In this document: positions 9,716 to 19,270 of the stretch, piece by piece
How positions within the stretch are numbered: the stretch's first letter is position 1
Layout: every line of letters starts with the position of its first letter
Assembly: GCF_003600685.1 (NCBI RefSeq)
Contig: NZ_CP032084.1
Location: 3,906,001-3,970,000, forward strand
DNA length: 64,000 nucleotides
Direction of reading: 5' to 3'
DNA from: Achromobacter sp. B7
GTDB lineage: Bacteria > Pseudomonadota > Gammaproteobacteria > Burkholderiales > Burkholderiaceae_B
Notes under the pieces: model-generated
Told to the model about the DNA's origin: nothing
The model's database searches: none
Seen by the model: the letters and a program-made list of their open reading frames with translations, nothing else
Program-made: the position numbers and the translations under genes

Positions 9716-10456
9716 TCACAGGCCGCGCAGGGCCTTGAGCCGGGCTTGCACCATCACCGCCTTCATATCGCGCACGGCCTTTTCCCAGCCATCGAACACC
9801 GCCTGCGCCACGATGGCGTGGCCAATGTTCAGTTCGGAAATACCGTCGATGGCCGCCACCGGGGCGACGTTGCCCAGGTGCAGGCCGTGGCCGGCGTTCA
9901 CGCGCAGGCCATGGCGCAAGCCTTCGGTGACCGCCACGCGGATGCGTTGCAATTCTGCCGCGCGGGCTTCCCCTTCGGCTTCGGCGTAGGCGCCCGTGTG
10001 CAGTTCGATCACCGTGGCGCCGGCCTTGGCCGCCGCCGCGATCTGCACCGGGTCTGCGTCGATGAACAACGACACCCGGATGCCGGCCTGGGTCAGCAAG
10101 CCCACCGCATCCGTCACCGCGCCCATGGCGCCGGCCACTTCCAGACCACCTTCGGTGGTCAGTTCGGTGCGCTTTTCAGGCACCAGGCAGACGTCGTTGG
10201 GTTTGACGGCGCAGGCAATCTCCAGCATTTCGGCGGTAATTGCGCATTCCAGGTTCATGCGCGTGCGCAGCTGCGGACGGATGGCGTAGACGTCCGCATC
10301 CTGGATATGGCGCCGGTCTTCACGCAGATGCAGCGTGATGAGGTCGGCGCCGGCGTCTTCGGCGCGCAGCGCGGCGGCCACCGGGTCCGGGTATACCGTA
10401 TGGCGTTGTTGCCGCAACGTGGCAACGTGATCGATATTTACACCAAGTTCTATCAT
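9716..10456 (-). CDS. pdxJ: Pyridoxine 5'-phosphate synthase
   Basis: Condenses 1-deoxyxylulose-5-phosphate with 3-amino-2-oxopropyl phosphate in the DXP-dependent vitamin B6 pathway. The 246-aa TIM barrel starts with the diagnostic [19 protein letters not shown]. It also shows [16 protein letters not shown] and [10 protein letters not shown]. Its ATG overlaps the stop of the upstream outer-membrane channel gene by 4 nt (ATGA). Its translation, and probably transcription, is therefore linked to the RND efflux operon, which is unusual for a cofactor gene. Confidence 0.96.
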   Translation of the reverse strand: MIELGVNIDHVATLRQQRHTVYPDPVAAALRAEDAGADLITLHLREDRRHIQDADVYAIRPQLRTRMNLECAITAEMLEIACAVKPNDVCLVPEKRTELTTEGGLEVAGAMGAVTDAVGLLTQAGIRVSLFIDADPVQIAAAAKAGATVIELHTGAYAEAEGEARAAELQRIRVAVTEGLRHGLRVNAGHGLHLGNVAPVAAIDGISELNIGHAIVAQAVFDGWEKAVRDMKAVMVQARLKALRGL

Positions 10457-11970
10457 TGAGCGGTCGTCGTCACTTTGGTCGGTTCTTTCGTGGTTTCTTC
10501 CCAGCCGCCGCCCAACGCCTTGTAGAGCTCGACACGGTTGATCAGCGCGGCCAAACCGGTTTGCACCAGCGAAAGCTGGGCATTGAAGAAGTCCACCTGC
10601 GCGGTCTGCACTTGCAGGTAGCTGTCGATGCCATTGGTATAGCGCAAATTCGACAGTTCAAGCGTGCGCGAGGACGATTCCTGCAACGCGCGCTGCGCGT
10701 CCAGCTGCGCCCCGTACGTGGCTTCGCCCGCCAGCGCGTCTGACACTTCCCGGAACGCCTGCTGGATGGTCTGCTCGTACTGCGCCACGGCGATATTGTC
10801 GCGCGCCTTGGCCAAATTCAGCCCTTCGCGGATGCTGCCGCCCGCGAACAGCGGCGTGGTGATGGACGGCGAGAAACTCCAGTAGCCCTGCCCGCCCTTG
10901 AACAGATCGCCCAGCGACGGGCTGGCAACGCCCAACAGCCCCGTTAACGAAATGGTCGGGAAGAATGCGGCGCGCGCTGCGCCGATGTTGGCGTTGGCCG
11001 ATAGCAGCTGGTTTTCGGCGGCCAGGATGTCGGGGCGACGTTCCAGCAGATCGGACGGCAGGCCGGACGGCACCGTGGCCAGCAACTGGTCGCGGCCAAA
11101 CGGCGCGGCCGGCGGCAGGTCGGCGGGCAGCGGCGCGCCCACCAGCAGCACCAGGGCGTTCAAGGCCTGCGCACGGGCACGCGCCAGTTGCGCCAGGTCG
11201 GACGACGCCGTGTCCAGCAAGGACTTGGACTGGTTCAGATCCAGTTCCGAGGCCACGCCGCCGTCGAAACGGCGCTTGACCAGGTCATAGGATTCCTGGC
11301 GCGAGGCCAGCGTGCGTTGCGTCAAATCCAGCTGGACTTCGGCCGCGCGATAGTTGAAATACGACTGCGCGACGGAGCCGACCAGCGTGATCTGTACGGT
11401 TTTCTGCGCCTGCTCGGTCGACAGGTACTGCTGATACGCCGCTTCGGACAGATTGCGCAAACGGCCGAACAGATCGATTTCGAAGGTGGTCAGCCCGATA
11501 CCGGCCTGGTACGAGCTGGAAATCGAACTGGAATCCGGCCCGCCCGCACGCATGTTGGCCGGCAGATGCTGGCGCTGGCCCTGGATGCCGGCGCCGATGC
11601 TGGGCCATTGCGCCCCGCGTTGAACGCCGTATTGGGCGCGCGCTTCTTCCACGCGCTGTACGGCCACGCGCAGGTCGCGGTTATTGACCAGCGCTAGCGA
11701 AATCAGGCTTTGCAGGCGAGGATCGCGGAAGAATTCGCGCCAGCCCAGGTCGGCGGCCGGCGTGCCGGCCTCGGGCACAACGGCCGAGGCCGGCTGCGTG
11801 CCCAACGACGTGGGATTGTTGTAGCCGCCGTATTGCACCTTGGGCTGATCGGGCCAGGCGCCCGTGACCGGGGCGTCGGGACGCTGGTAGTCGGGCGCCA
11901 GCGAGCAGCCGGCCAACGCCACCGCCACGAAGGCGGACAAGGCGGATTGCTTGATCATCAGGGCTTTCAT
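10453..11970 (-). CDS. RND efflux outer-membrane channel lipoprotein (OprM/NodT family)
   Basis: A TolC-like trimeric channel that passes pump substrates across the outer membrane. The 505-aa protein starts with a lipoprotein signal; the lipobox LAGC puts the lipidated Cys at residue 22. [12 protein letters not shown] follows, as in OprM relatives. Two outer-membrane efflux repeats with long helices span roughly 70-270 and 290-480. It overlaps the pump gene upstream by 4 nt and pdxJ downstream by 4 nt. In Achromobacter the closest described systems would be AxyABM-type (MexAB-OprM-like); I cannot assign which one without alignment. Confidence 0.92.
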   Translation of the reverse strand: MKALMIKQSALSAFVAVALAGCSLAPDYQRPDAPVTGAWPDQPKVQYGGYNNPTSLGTQPASAVVPEAGTPAADLGWREFFRDPRLQSLISLALVNNRDLRVAVQRVEEARAQYGVQRGAQWPSIGAGIQGQRQHLPANMRAGGPDSSSISSSYQAGIGLTTFEIDLFGRLRNLSEAAYQQYLSTEQAQKTVQITLVGSVAQSYFNYRAAEVQLDLTQRTLASRQESYDLVKRRFDGGVASELDLNQSKSLLDTASSDLAQLARARAQALNALVLLVGAPLPADLPPAAPFGRDQLLATVPSGLPSDLLERRPDILAAENQLLSANANIGAARAAFFPTISLTGLLGVASPSLGDLFKGGQGYWSFSPSITTPLFAGGSIREGLNLAKARDNIAVAQYEQTIQQAFREVSDALAGEATYGAQLDAQRALQESSSRTLELSNLRYTNGIDSYLQVQTAQVDFFNAQLSLVQTGLAALINRVELYKALGGGWEETTKEPTKVTTTAQ

Positions 11971-14900
11971 GCCTTGCCCTCCGGGCCACCATTGGGTTGA
12001 ACGGGGGTGTATCCCGCGTCTGCGTCGGGGGAGTCGCCGGCTGCCTTCTTGGCGGCCTGTTCTTCTTCCCAGGCCTTCAATTCGGCGCCCAACAGGCGCG
12101 GGCGGGTCTTGAACAGACCCAGCACCACCACGAAGAAGGTCGGCACGAAGATCACGGCGAACGGCGTGGCGGCCAACATGCCGCCCAGCACGCCCAAGCC
12201 GACCGCGCGCTGGCTGGCGGCGCCCGCGCCGGTGGCCATGGCCAGCGGCACCACGCCCAGGATGAACGCCAGCGACGTCATCAGAATGGGCCGGAACCGC
12301 AATCGGGCCGCTTCCACGGCGGATTCGTACAGCCCCATGCCCCGCGCGTACTGGTCCTTGGCGAACTCCACGATCAGAATGGCGTTCTTGGCCGCCAAGC
12401 CGATCACGGTCACCATGCCCACCTGGAAGTACACGTCGTTGGACATGCCCAGCGCGCTGACCAGCGCTACGGCGCCCAGCATGCCCAGCGGCACCACCAG
12501 CATGACCGACAGCGGGATGGCCCAGCTTTCATACAGCGCGGCCAACACCAGGAACACGATCAACAGCGACAGGCCCATCAGGATCGGCGCCTGGTTGCCC
12601 GCTTGCCGTTCCTGGTAGGACAGGCCCGTCCATTCGTAGCCGAAGCCTTGCGGCAGTTGCGCGACCAGGTTCTGCATTTCTTCCATGGCCTGGCCGGTGG
12701 TGTAACCCGGCGCGGCGCTGCCGCCGATACGCATGGATTCGTAGCTGTTGTAGCGCACCACCTGCACCGGCCCTTGCACCCACTCGGCCGACACGAAGGT
12801 GGACAGCGGCACCATGCCGCCCTGGGCGTTGCGCGCGTTCAGTTGCAACACGTCGGACAGTTGCATGCGATACGGCGCGTCCGCCTGGACCCAGATGTTC
12901 TGCATCCGGCCCATGTTGGGGAACTTGCTGAGGTAAGCCGAACCCACCGCCGTCGAGATCAGCGACGCCGCTTCGTTGAAGTCCACGCCCAAGGCCGCGG
13001 CCTTGTCGCGGTCAACGTTCAGCGTCAGCTGCGTACCGGCCGCCAGACCGGTGATGCGCACCTGCGACAGCACCGGGCTCTTCATTGCCATGCCCATCAG
13101 CTGGCCGGTGGCCGCGGCCAGGGCCTCGGACCCACCCGACCCACGATCCTGCAAGCGCAGGTCGAAGCCGGTGGCGTTACCCAACGACGAAATAGCCGGC
13201 GGCACCAACGTGAACACCTGCGCATCGTGGATGCCCATCAACTGCTTCTGGAAGGCATTGAACGCGATGGCGCCCGCGGAGTCCTGCTTGTCCTTGCGGT
13301 CCTTGAAGTCTTTCAAGGTGGTGAACGCGATAGCGGCGTTCAGCCCGTTACCGTTAAAGCTGTAGCCCTGCACGGTGATGATGTTTTCAACGGCCGGGAC
13401 ATTGCGGAAATATTCCTCGACCTGTTCGATCACTTCAACCGTGCGGTTGGCGCTGGCGCCCGTGGGCAGCTCGATGTTGCTGATCACGTAGCCCTGGTCT
13501 TCTTCGGGCAGGAACGAGGACGGCAGGCGCAGGTACAACCAGCCCAGCAGCAACACCAGCACCAGGAAGGCCAGCATCATGCGGCCGCCCTTGTGCAGAA
13601 TGCGCGACACCCAGTTCTGATAGCCGTGCGTGGTGGCGTCGAACTTGCGGTTGAACCAGCCGAAAAAGCCCTTCTTCTCGTTGTGGTGGCCCTTGGGCAC
13701 CGGCTTGAGAATGGTGGCGCACAAGGCCGGCGTGAAGGTCAGCGCCAGCAAGGCCGAGAAGAAGATCGACACGGCCATGGCCACCGAGAACTGCCGGTAG
13801 ATCACGCCCACGGACCCGCTCATGAAGGCCAGCGGCAGGAACACCGTGACCAGCACCAGCGTGATGCCGATGATGGCGCCACTGATCTGCGGCATGGCTT
13901 TCTTGGTGGCTTCCTTGGGCGGCAGGCCTTCGGTGGCCATGATGCGTTCAACGTTTTCGACCACCACAATGGCGTCGTCCACCAGAATCCCGATGGCAAG
14001 CACCATCGCGAACATCGTCAATACGTTGATGGAAAAACCCAGCCCCAGCATCACCGCGAACGAGCCCAGCATGGCCACCGGCACCACCAGCGCCGGAATC
14101 AGCGTGTAGCGCACGTTCTGCAGGAACAGGTACATCACCAGGAACACCAGCACCATGGCTTCGACCAGGGTATGCAGCACCTGCTCGATCGACACCTTGA
14201 CGTAAGGCGCGGTGTCGTAGGGGATGGCGTACTGGATGTTGCCCGGGAAGTACTTGGACAGCTCTTCCATCTGCTGGCGCACGCCCTGGGCCGTGGCCAG
14301 CGCGTTGGCGTCCGGCGACAGCACAATGGCGAAGGCCGCCGTGGGCTTGCCGTTCAGGCGGGCACCGAACTGGTAGTTGTCGGCGCCCACTTCCACGCGC
14401 GCGACGTCACGCAGCAGCACCTTGGAGCCATCGGTATTGGCGCGCAGCACGATCTTGCCGAAGCCTTCCACCGTGCTCAGCTGCCCGTTGGCCGTGACGG
14501 TGGCCGTGATGCGTTGCGATTCCGGGTTGGGCGGCGACCCGATGCTGCCACCGGAGATCAGCACGTTCTGCGCGGCAATCGCCTGATTGACGTCGTTCAT
14601 GCTCAGGTTGAAGCCCACCAGCTTGTTGGGGTCCACCCAGATACGCATGGCGCGCGGCGCGGCGAACAGCTGGAACTGGCCCACGCCGGCCACCCGCGAC
14701 ACCGGGTTCTGCACGTTGCGCGTGATGTAGTCGGCCAGCGCCGTCTGATCCAGCGAGCCGTCGTTGGACGACAGCGTCACGATCATCAGGAAGCCGGTAC
14801 TGGTCTGCTCGTATTGCAGGCCCTGCTGCTGCACGGCCGACGGCAACTGCGCGATCACGTTCGATACGCGGTTTTGCACGTCAACCTGCGCCAGGTCGGG

Positions 14901-15197
14901 GTTGGTGCCCGGGGCGAAGGTGGCGGTGATGGTGGCGGTGCCGTACGAATCGCTGACCGACTCGTAGTAGATCAGGCCCTTGGCACCGTTGAGCTTGTCT
15001 TCGATGATGCTGGTGACTGATTCCGCCACTTCCTTGGCGGACGCGCCCGGGTACGTGGCGGTGATGGTGATGGCCGGCGGGGCCACGTCCGGGTACTGCG
15101 CCACTGGCATGTTCGGGATGGCCAACACCCCGGCCAGCAAAATGAACAGGGCAACTACCCAGGCAAAAATTGGTCGATCAATGAAAAATTGCGGCAT
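11967..15197 (-). CDS. RND multidrug efflux pump, inner-membrane subunit (AcrB/MexB, HAE1 type)
   Basis: A proton-driven trimeric exporter of hydrophobic and amphiphilic drugs. The 1076-aa protein begins MPQFFIDRPIFAWVVALFIL, typical of HAE1 pumps. It has the proton-relay Asp pair in helix 4 (GILVDDAIVVVENVERIM) and the partner Lys in helix 10 (GLAAKNAILIVEFAKDQ). Two large periplasmic loops are present. It is about 25 residues longer than AcrB because of a charged C-terminal tail (AELKAWEEEQAAKKAAGDSP and after). It lies between adaptor and channel genes, so the tripartite pump is complete. Confidence 0.95.
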   Translation of the reverse strand: MPQFFIDRPIFAWVVALFILLAGVLAIPNMPVAQYPDVAPPAITITATYPGASAKEVAESVTSIIEDKLNGAKGLIYYESVSDSYGTATITATFAPGTNPDLAQVDVQNRVSNVIAQLPSAVQQQGLQYEQTSTGFLMIVTLSSNDGSLDQTALADYITRNVQNPVSRVAGVGQFQLFAAPRAMRIWVDPNKLVGFNLSMNDVNQAIAAQNVLISGGSIGSPPNPESQRITATVTANGQLSTVEGFGKIVLRANTDGSKVLLRDVARVEVGADNYQFGARLNGKPTAAFAIVLSPDANALATAQGVRQQMEELSKYFPGNIQYAIPYDTAPYVKVSIEQVLHTLVEAMVLVFLVMYLFLQNVRYTLIPALVVPVAMLGSFAVMLGLGFSINVLTMFAMVLAIGILVDDAIVVVENVERIMATEGLPPKEATKKAMPQISGAIIGITLVLVTVFLPLAFMSGSVGVIYRQFSVAMAVSIFFSALLALTFTPALCATILKPVPKGHHNEKKGFFGWFNRKFDATTHGYQNWVSRILHKGGRMMLAFLVLVLLLGWLYLRLPSSFLPEEDQGYVISNIELPTGASANRTVEVIEQVEEYFRNVPAVENIITVQGYSFNGNGLNAAIAFTTLKDFKDRKDKQDSAGAIAFNAFQKQLMGIHDAQVFTLVPPAISSLGNATGFDLRLQDRGSGGSEALAAATGQLMGMAMKSPVLSQVRITGLAAGTQLTLNVDRDKAAALGVDFNEAASLISTAVGSAYLSKFPNMGRMQNIWVQADAPYRMQLSDVLQLNARNAQGGMVPLSTFVSAEWVQGPVQVVRYNSYESMRIGGSAAPGYTTGQAMEEMQNLVAQLPQGFGYEWTGLSYQERQAGNQAPILMGLSLLIVFLVLAALYESWAIPLSVMLVVPLGMLGAVALVSALGMSNDVYFQVGMVTVIGLAAKNAILIVEFAKDQYARGMGLYESAVEAARLRFRPILMTSLAFILGVVPLAMATGAGAASQRAVGLGVLGGMLAATPFAVIFVPTFFVVVLGLFKTRPRLLGAELKAWEEEQAAKKAAGDSPDADAGYTPVQPNGGPEGKA

Positions 15198-15261
15198 GTG
15201 GGCTGACTCTGAAAGCGATGCTCACCAAAGGGGAACGCGGCGCCTGTGCGCCGCGTGCCGC

Positions 15262-16521
15262 TTAAGATTTCTGGCCTGCGGCCTTGTCCTGCGTTGCGGG
15301 CTCGGCGGGCTTGGACGGATCGGCCGGTGCGGCCGGCTTGGCGCCGGGCTGCGCCGGCGCCTGGCCGTCTTTGGCGGCGGCCCCGTTCTTGGTCCATTGG
15401 CTGACCTGCACGGGCGCCCCTGGACGGATCTTCTGAAAGCCTTCAACCACGACCACGTCGCCGGCCTTCAGGCCGCTGGTGATCAGCCAGTTGTTCTTGA
15501 TGGCGCCGCCGGTCGTGACGGGCAACTGCTGAATCTTGTTGTCCTTGACCAGCATCAGGCTTTGCGAGCCGTCTGCGGTGCGTTGCAGCGCCTGCTGCGG
15601 CACGACCAGCGCCTTGTCGTCAACGCCCTGCTCCAGCCGCACCCGCACGTACATGCCGGGCAACAGGATGCCGTCGGGGTTGGGCACTTCGGCGCGCAGG
15701 TTCACCTGGCCCGTGGACGGGTCCACGGTGATGCCGGTGAACAGCAGCTTGCCGGCGTGCTGGTATTCCGAACCGTCTTCCAGCACGACCGTGGCGCGCG
15801 CGGTGTCTTTACCCACCTGCTGCAACTGGCCGCTGGCAAACGCGCGGCGCAGCGTGGCCAGTTCGGCGGTGGACTGGGTGAAGTCCACGTAGACCGGGTC
15901 CAGCTGCTGCACGGTGGCCATCTGCGTGGCCGACGTGGATTCCACCAGCGCGCCCTCGGTCACCAGCGGCTTGCCGATGCGGCCCGTGATGGGCGAGGTG
16001 ACGTCGGTGTAACCCAGGTTGATCTTGGCGTTGTCCTGCGCGGCCTTGGCGGCGGCGACCGCGGCGTCGGCCTGGCGGAACGAGGCCACCGCGTTGTCGT
16101 ATTCCTGCTTGCTGACGGCGTTGGCCTTGACCAGCGGCGCGTAGCGGTCGGCCAGCAGCTTGGCGCTGAACAGATTCGCCTGTGCCTGCTTCAGCTGCGC
16201 CGTCGCCTGATCGTAGGCGGCCTTGTACGGCGCCGGATCGATCTTGAACAGCAGTTGGTTTTCCTTGACGTCGCCACCTTGCTCGAAGGTGATCTTCTGC
16301 ACGATGCCGGTCACGCGCGAGCGGATCTGGGCGTCGCGCACGGCATCCACGCGGCCGGGCAGTTCGGAGACGATGGGCGCGCGCTCCGGCTGTACGGTGA
16401 TGACGCTGACTTGAGGCATGCCAGGGTTCATCTGGGGCTTCTCGCCGCACCCGGCCAATATCAGCGCGAGGATGCCACCGGAAACTGCCAGACCTGAAAC
16501 ACGTTTAGGCGAAAACCGCAT
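15262..16521 (-). CDS. RND efflux periplasmic adaptor (AcrA/MexA family lipoprotein)
   Basis: A membrane-fusion protein that links the pump to the outer-membrane channel. The 419-aa protein has a lipobox ILAGC (Cys25) and the barrel-sandwich entry VITVQPERAPIVSELPGRVDAVRDAQIRSRV (split here by meaning, residues about 40-70). A helical hairpin rich in Ala, Lys and Gln follows. A lipoyl half motif GYTDVTSPITGRIGKPLVTEG sits near 170-190. The C-terminus carries an extra Ala/Pro/Lys-rich tail of about 40 residues absent from E. coli AcrA. It is the first gene of the pump operon; a long interrupted palindrome lies 71-116 bp upstream. Confidence 0.93.
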   Translation of the reverse strand: MRFSPKRVSGLAVSGGILALILAGCGEKPQMNPGMPQVSVITVQPERAPIVSELPGRVDAVRDAQIRSRVTGIVQKITFEQGGDVKENQLLFKIDPAPYKAAYDQATAQLKQAQANLFSAKLLADRYAPLVKANAVSKQEYDNAVASFRQADAAVAAAKAAQDNAKINLGYTDVTSPITGRIGKPLVTEGALVESTSATQMATVQQLDPVYVDFTQSTAELATLRRAFASGQLQQVGKDTARATVVLEDGSEYQHAGKLLFTGITVDPSTGQVNLRAEVPNPDGILLPGMYVRVRLEQGVDDKALVVPQQALQRTADGSQSLMLVKDNKIQQLPVTTGGAIKNNWLITSGLKAGDVVVVEGFQKIRPGAPVQVSQWTKNGAAAKDGQAPAQPGAKPAAPADPSKPAEPATQDKAAGQKS

Positions 16522-16591
16522 TGAAACCCCCGCGTAGCGTAGTGAACCGAACCAACAAAGCGATCAGATAATGCCTAACGTCAGTCATGGC

Positions 16592-16637
16592 ACGTGAATA
16601 GCCCAATAATGTAACTCAGTTATTGGGGATTACACGT
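16592..16637. promoter_or_regulatory. 46-bp interrupted palindrome upstream of the efflux operon
   Basis: ACGTG (16592-16596) and CCCAATAA (16602-16609) are mirrored exactly by TTATTGGG (16620-16627) and CACGT (16633-16637), a two-tier dyad with a 10-nt centre. It lies between the orphan winged-helix gene and the adaptor start. No T-run follows on either strand, so an operator is more likely than a terminator. Confidence 0.5.
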
Positions 16638-16685
16638 ATTTTCAGCCGCTCAAACGATGCGCGGGAGAGACATTGCGCAACAGCC

Positions 16686-17087
16686 TCAGAGAGTGGAAAG
16701 CTCTCGGAGATTGCCCAGGAATACATAGCCCACGCCGTGCACAGTATGCAGCGGCAAGCGGATTCCCGCGCGCAGCACTTTGCTGCGCAGTCGGCAAATT
16801 GCCACATTCAACGTGCGCAGATTGGTGCTGGCGCGCGTGGCCATCAGCTCTTGGCGCAGCAGTTCGCGATTGGGGTTGCGCAGCAGGCACAAAAAGCACG
16901 CACGTTCGATTTCGGTCAAGTCGATACGCGCGCCGCTGGGTGCCAACAACGTCCACCCTCGGTAAAGCAGGCTCCACCAACCGTCGACCTGATCGCCGCT
17001 TGAGAACGTCGGCTCGTCGGCGTGGGGCAGTCGGGCGGCATCCGGCGGTTGCGGACCATGGGGGGCAAGAGCATCGAAAGCAGTCAT
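16686..17087 (-). CDS. Orphan OmpR/PhoB-type winged-helix DNA-binding protein
   Basis: A 133-aa protein whose C-terminal 90 residues match a Trans_reg_C winged helix. The N-terminal strands read YRGWTLLAPSGARIDLTEIE, the recognition region is STNLRTLNVAICRLRSKVL, and the wing is LPLHTVHGVGYVFLG. There is no receiver domain; the first 40 residues are Pro-rich and poorly ordered. GGAG lies 8 nt before the chosen ATG (MTAFDALAPHG). It is co-oriented with, and 164 bp upstream of, the RND adaptor gene. A role as regulator of the pump is an inference from position. Confidence 0.75.
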   Translation of the reverse strand: MTAFDALAPHGPQPPDAARLPHADEPTFSSGDQVDGWWSLLYRGWTLLAPSGARIDLTEIERACFLCLLRNPNRELLRQELMATRASTNLRTLNVAICRLRSKVLRAGIRLPLHTVHGVGYVFLGNLRELSTL

Positions 17088-17242
17088 CACATGTCTCCAC
17101 CGGGGCGGCTTGGCCAACGGCGGCGCGGCCGGCTCCCGGAACTGGGTTGCTGGTGGTTCTGGGAGACTACCGGCGTTACGGCCTGATGACGCGCTCTTGA
17201 TACGGGTTTGGCCTGAATATCAGACCAGTCCTATGCAAATGC

Positions 17243-18439
17243 TTATGAAGGGTGCTTGCCGTTGCGGTGGATATCGTGCGTCACGAAGCAACTGTCTTCG
17301 GTCGGACGGGCCAGAATGCCTGGCTTGGCTAGCGTCTGGCGGATATCCGCCAAGCCGGATTCCCAGTGTTCGCGCATGGCCTCGGTGCCGAATTCATAGT
17401 CCTTGGAATAGCGTTCCCGATGCTTGGATTCGTAGATCAGGTTGATGATGTTGGTGGCCGGCGTATGCGACAGCTTGCGGATGTCGGCCAGATCCGGGGC
17501 ATTGCGCTCGGACTCGGGCATGCGCTCAAGCAAGCGCTGCAATCCGTGGCGCAACTTCAGCACGCGCCGCAGCTGGTCGGTGACCAGGCGCGTGCGGCTG
17601 GAATACTGGATGTCTTTCTGCCGTTCGGCCACCTCTTCCAGCGACGTCGGCAGCGCCCCCCGCGCGGGCCACAGGTCTACCTGGAAGGCCAGTGTGTCGC
17701 GCATGTTGTCGGTGGTCAGCACCTGCGCCAGCGGCGTGTTGGACACGACACCGCCATCCCAATAGTGTTCGCCATCGATTTCCACCGACGGAAAGCCCGG
17801 TGGCAAGGCGCCGGACGCCATGATGTGCTCGGGCCGCAGCGTGTCTTTCAGGCTGTCGAAATAAGCGAAGTTGCCCGACTGCACATTGACCACGCCGAAG
17901 CTGGCGCGCACGGCCCCACTGTTAAGCACGTCAAAGTCCACGAACTGGCGCAACGTGGCGGCCAGCGGCGTGGTGTCGTAGAAACTGGTGGACGCCGCGC
18001 CCCGGCCGCTGGCCCAGTAAGGCGGCGGAAAACGCGGTTTGAAAAAACCGGGCTGGCCCGAGAACAGCGCCTGGAAGGCAGACAGCTGGCCGTTCATGGC
18101 AGGCGACCCGAAGCCAAAGGGGATGCCTTCGAACATGCCCGCCAGCGTGTCGCCCCAGGGCACAGAGGCAAAGCCGGCAGGCCGGCAGATGGCTTCCCAG
18201 AAACCGCGCAGGCGATCCACCCGCTCGTCTTCGCGAGAGCCCGCGATGATGGCCGCGTTGATCGACCCGATGGAAATGCCGGATATCCAGTTGGGCCGGA
18301 TGCCCGCCTCGTGCAAGCCCTGGTAGACGCCTGCCTGATAGGACCCCAGCGCCCCGCCCCCTTGCAACACCAGCGCGACGGTTTCGTAGGGTGGCGTATC
18401 GCCGGTGTCTTGGGATGGGGCGTTGCGACGAGCGGTCAT
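17243..18439 (-). CDS. Patatin-like phospholipase
   Basis: A 398-aa Ser-Asp dyad lipid acyl hydrolase. It has the oxyanion-hole loop QGGGALGSYQ (26-35), the nucleophile elbow GISIG (54-58, Ser56) and the catalytic Asp in DGG (228-230). The C-terminal part, with Arg/Lys-rich helices ending near a HWESGLADIRQTL segment, resembles the DUF3734 extension of bacterial patatins. No signal peptide is seen, so it is probably cytoplasmic or peripheral. The ATG of MTARRNAPS has GAGG 7 nt upstream; the reading frame stays open further upstream only as a shadow of the lipoprotein gene. It follows that gene by 14 bp. Confidence 0.88.
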   Translation of the reverse strand: MTARRNAPSQDTGDTPPYETVALVLQGGGALGSYQAGVYQGLHEAGIRPNWISGISIGSINAAIIAGSREDERVDRLRGFWEAICRPAGFASVPWGDTLAGMFEGIPFGFGSPAMNGQLSAFQALFSGQPGFFKPRFPPPYWASGRGAASTSFYDTTPLAATLRQFVDFDVLNSGAVRASFGVVNVQSGNFAYFDSLKDTLRPEHIMASGALPPGFPSVEIDGEHYWDGGVVSNTPLAQVLTTDNMRDTLAFQVDLWPARGALPTSLEEVAERQKDIQYSSRTRLVTDQLRRVLKLRHGLQRLLERMPESERNAPDLADIRKLSHTPATNIINLIYESKHRERYSKDYEFGTEAMREHWESGLADIRQTLAKPGILARPTEDSCFVTHDIHRNGKHPS

Positions 18440-18453
18440 GCGGCTACCTCGGG

Positions 18454-19059
18454 TCAGGGTTTGCTTTTGTCCGGCAACTGCGGCGCGGCCACGCCGGCGC
18501 GGAACGGATACTTGGCGAAGATCTGCGCCACGGCCTTGTCCACGTTCTGCGGCGTGTTGGCGCTGTCGGGATTCTGCACTTCGCCCACGGCCACGCCCTC
18601 CCACACCAATTGCTTGCGGCGCGCGTCCACCAGGTCGATGTTCAGCGTGCCTTCGGTGTATTGGTACACGTCGTCGCCCCAGCCGTAGCCGGGCCAACCG
18701 CCGTAAAAGCCGGAGCGATAGCCATAGTACGGGCCCATGGGCGGCGCCGCGGGCGTGACTTGGGTTTTTTGCTGGAGCTTGGCGCTGAAGTTGACCAGAA
18801 GGTCGGGATTGGACGGGGTGTAGGTGTAGCCCCGCATTTCCATCTGGCCGCGCGTGGCGTCCTTCAGGCGCTCGGTCAGCAGGCTGCTGTAGCCGGCTTT
18901 GTCGGTGCCCAGGGGGCTCATGAAACCGAAGGTCTGATACTGCGCGAAATTGGCTTGATGATCGTAATCGCCTTTGATCGTTGGCCCCGAGGCGCAAGCC
19001 GCGAGCAAGCCAGTCACGGAACCCGCCGCCAACCATTTCACCGCTTGAATCGCTTTCAT
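18454..19059 (-). CDS. DUF4136 family lipoprotein
   Basis: A 201-aa predicted lipoprotein. MKAIQAVKWLAAGSVTG is followed by the lipobox LAAC (Cys about residue 22). The mature part fits the DUF4136 pattern: an early DYDHQANFAQYQTFGF strand, a central Gly/Tyr-rich stretch (PYYGYRSGFYGGWPGYGWGD) and a late NIDLVDARRKQLVWEGVAVG. Members are envelope proteins of unknown function. GGAG lies 8 nt before the ATG. It is probably co-transcribed with the patatin gene, suggesting an envelope-lipid role for the pair, but this is inference. Confidence 0.82.
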   Translation of the reverse strand: MKAIQAVKWLAAGSVTGLLAACASGPTIKGDYDHQANFAQYQTFGFMSPLGTDKAGYSSLLTERLKDATRGQMEMRGYTYTPSNPDLLVNFSAKLQQKTQVTPAAPPMGPYYGYRSGFYGGWPGYGWGDDVYQYTEGTLNIDLVDARRKQLVWEGVAVGEVQNPDSANTPQNVDKAVAQIFAKYPFRAGVAAPQLPDKSKP

Positions 19060-19270
19060 GTCGATGTCTCCAAGAGCACTGGGCCACGCCATAGTGCCGC
19101 GAAGCCCGTAAACTTTCAACAGAATCTCATTCGCATCACGTGCCGGCTTCTGCCCTGTCGCGGCTGATCGGCCGCCAGGTCGGGCCACGTAGTTTGGACA
19201 TCGTCCATTACACTCTTGGCTCGCTTTTGACCTTGACCCCGGCCCAACCCCTGAACCGTACCCCCTGCCC

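Noticed and set aside
11997..15020. Long open frame (about 1000 codons) opposite the RND pump gene
   Set aside because: It mirrors the codon pattern of the pump gene, has His/Arg/Gln-rich composition and no family resemblance. It is a high-GC shadow.
16602..16627. CCCAATAA / TTATTGGG dyad as a terminator for the winged-helix gene
   Set aside because: No T-run follows on the minus strand, and outer arms add symmetry, which suits an operator better.
18440..19087. Upstream extension of the patatin gene
   Set aside because: It runs through the DUF4136 lipoprotein gene in another frame. The patatin motifs begin after the ATG at 18439, which has a good ribosome site.
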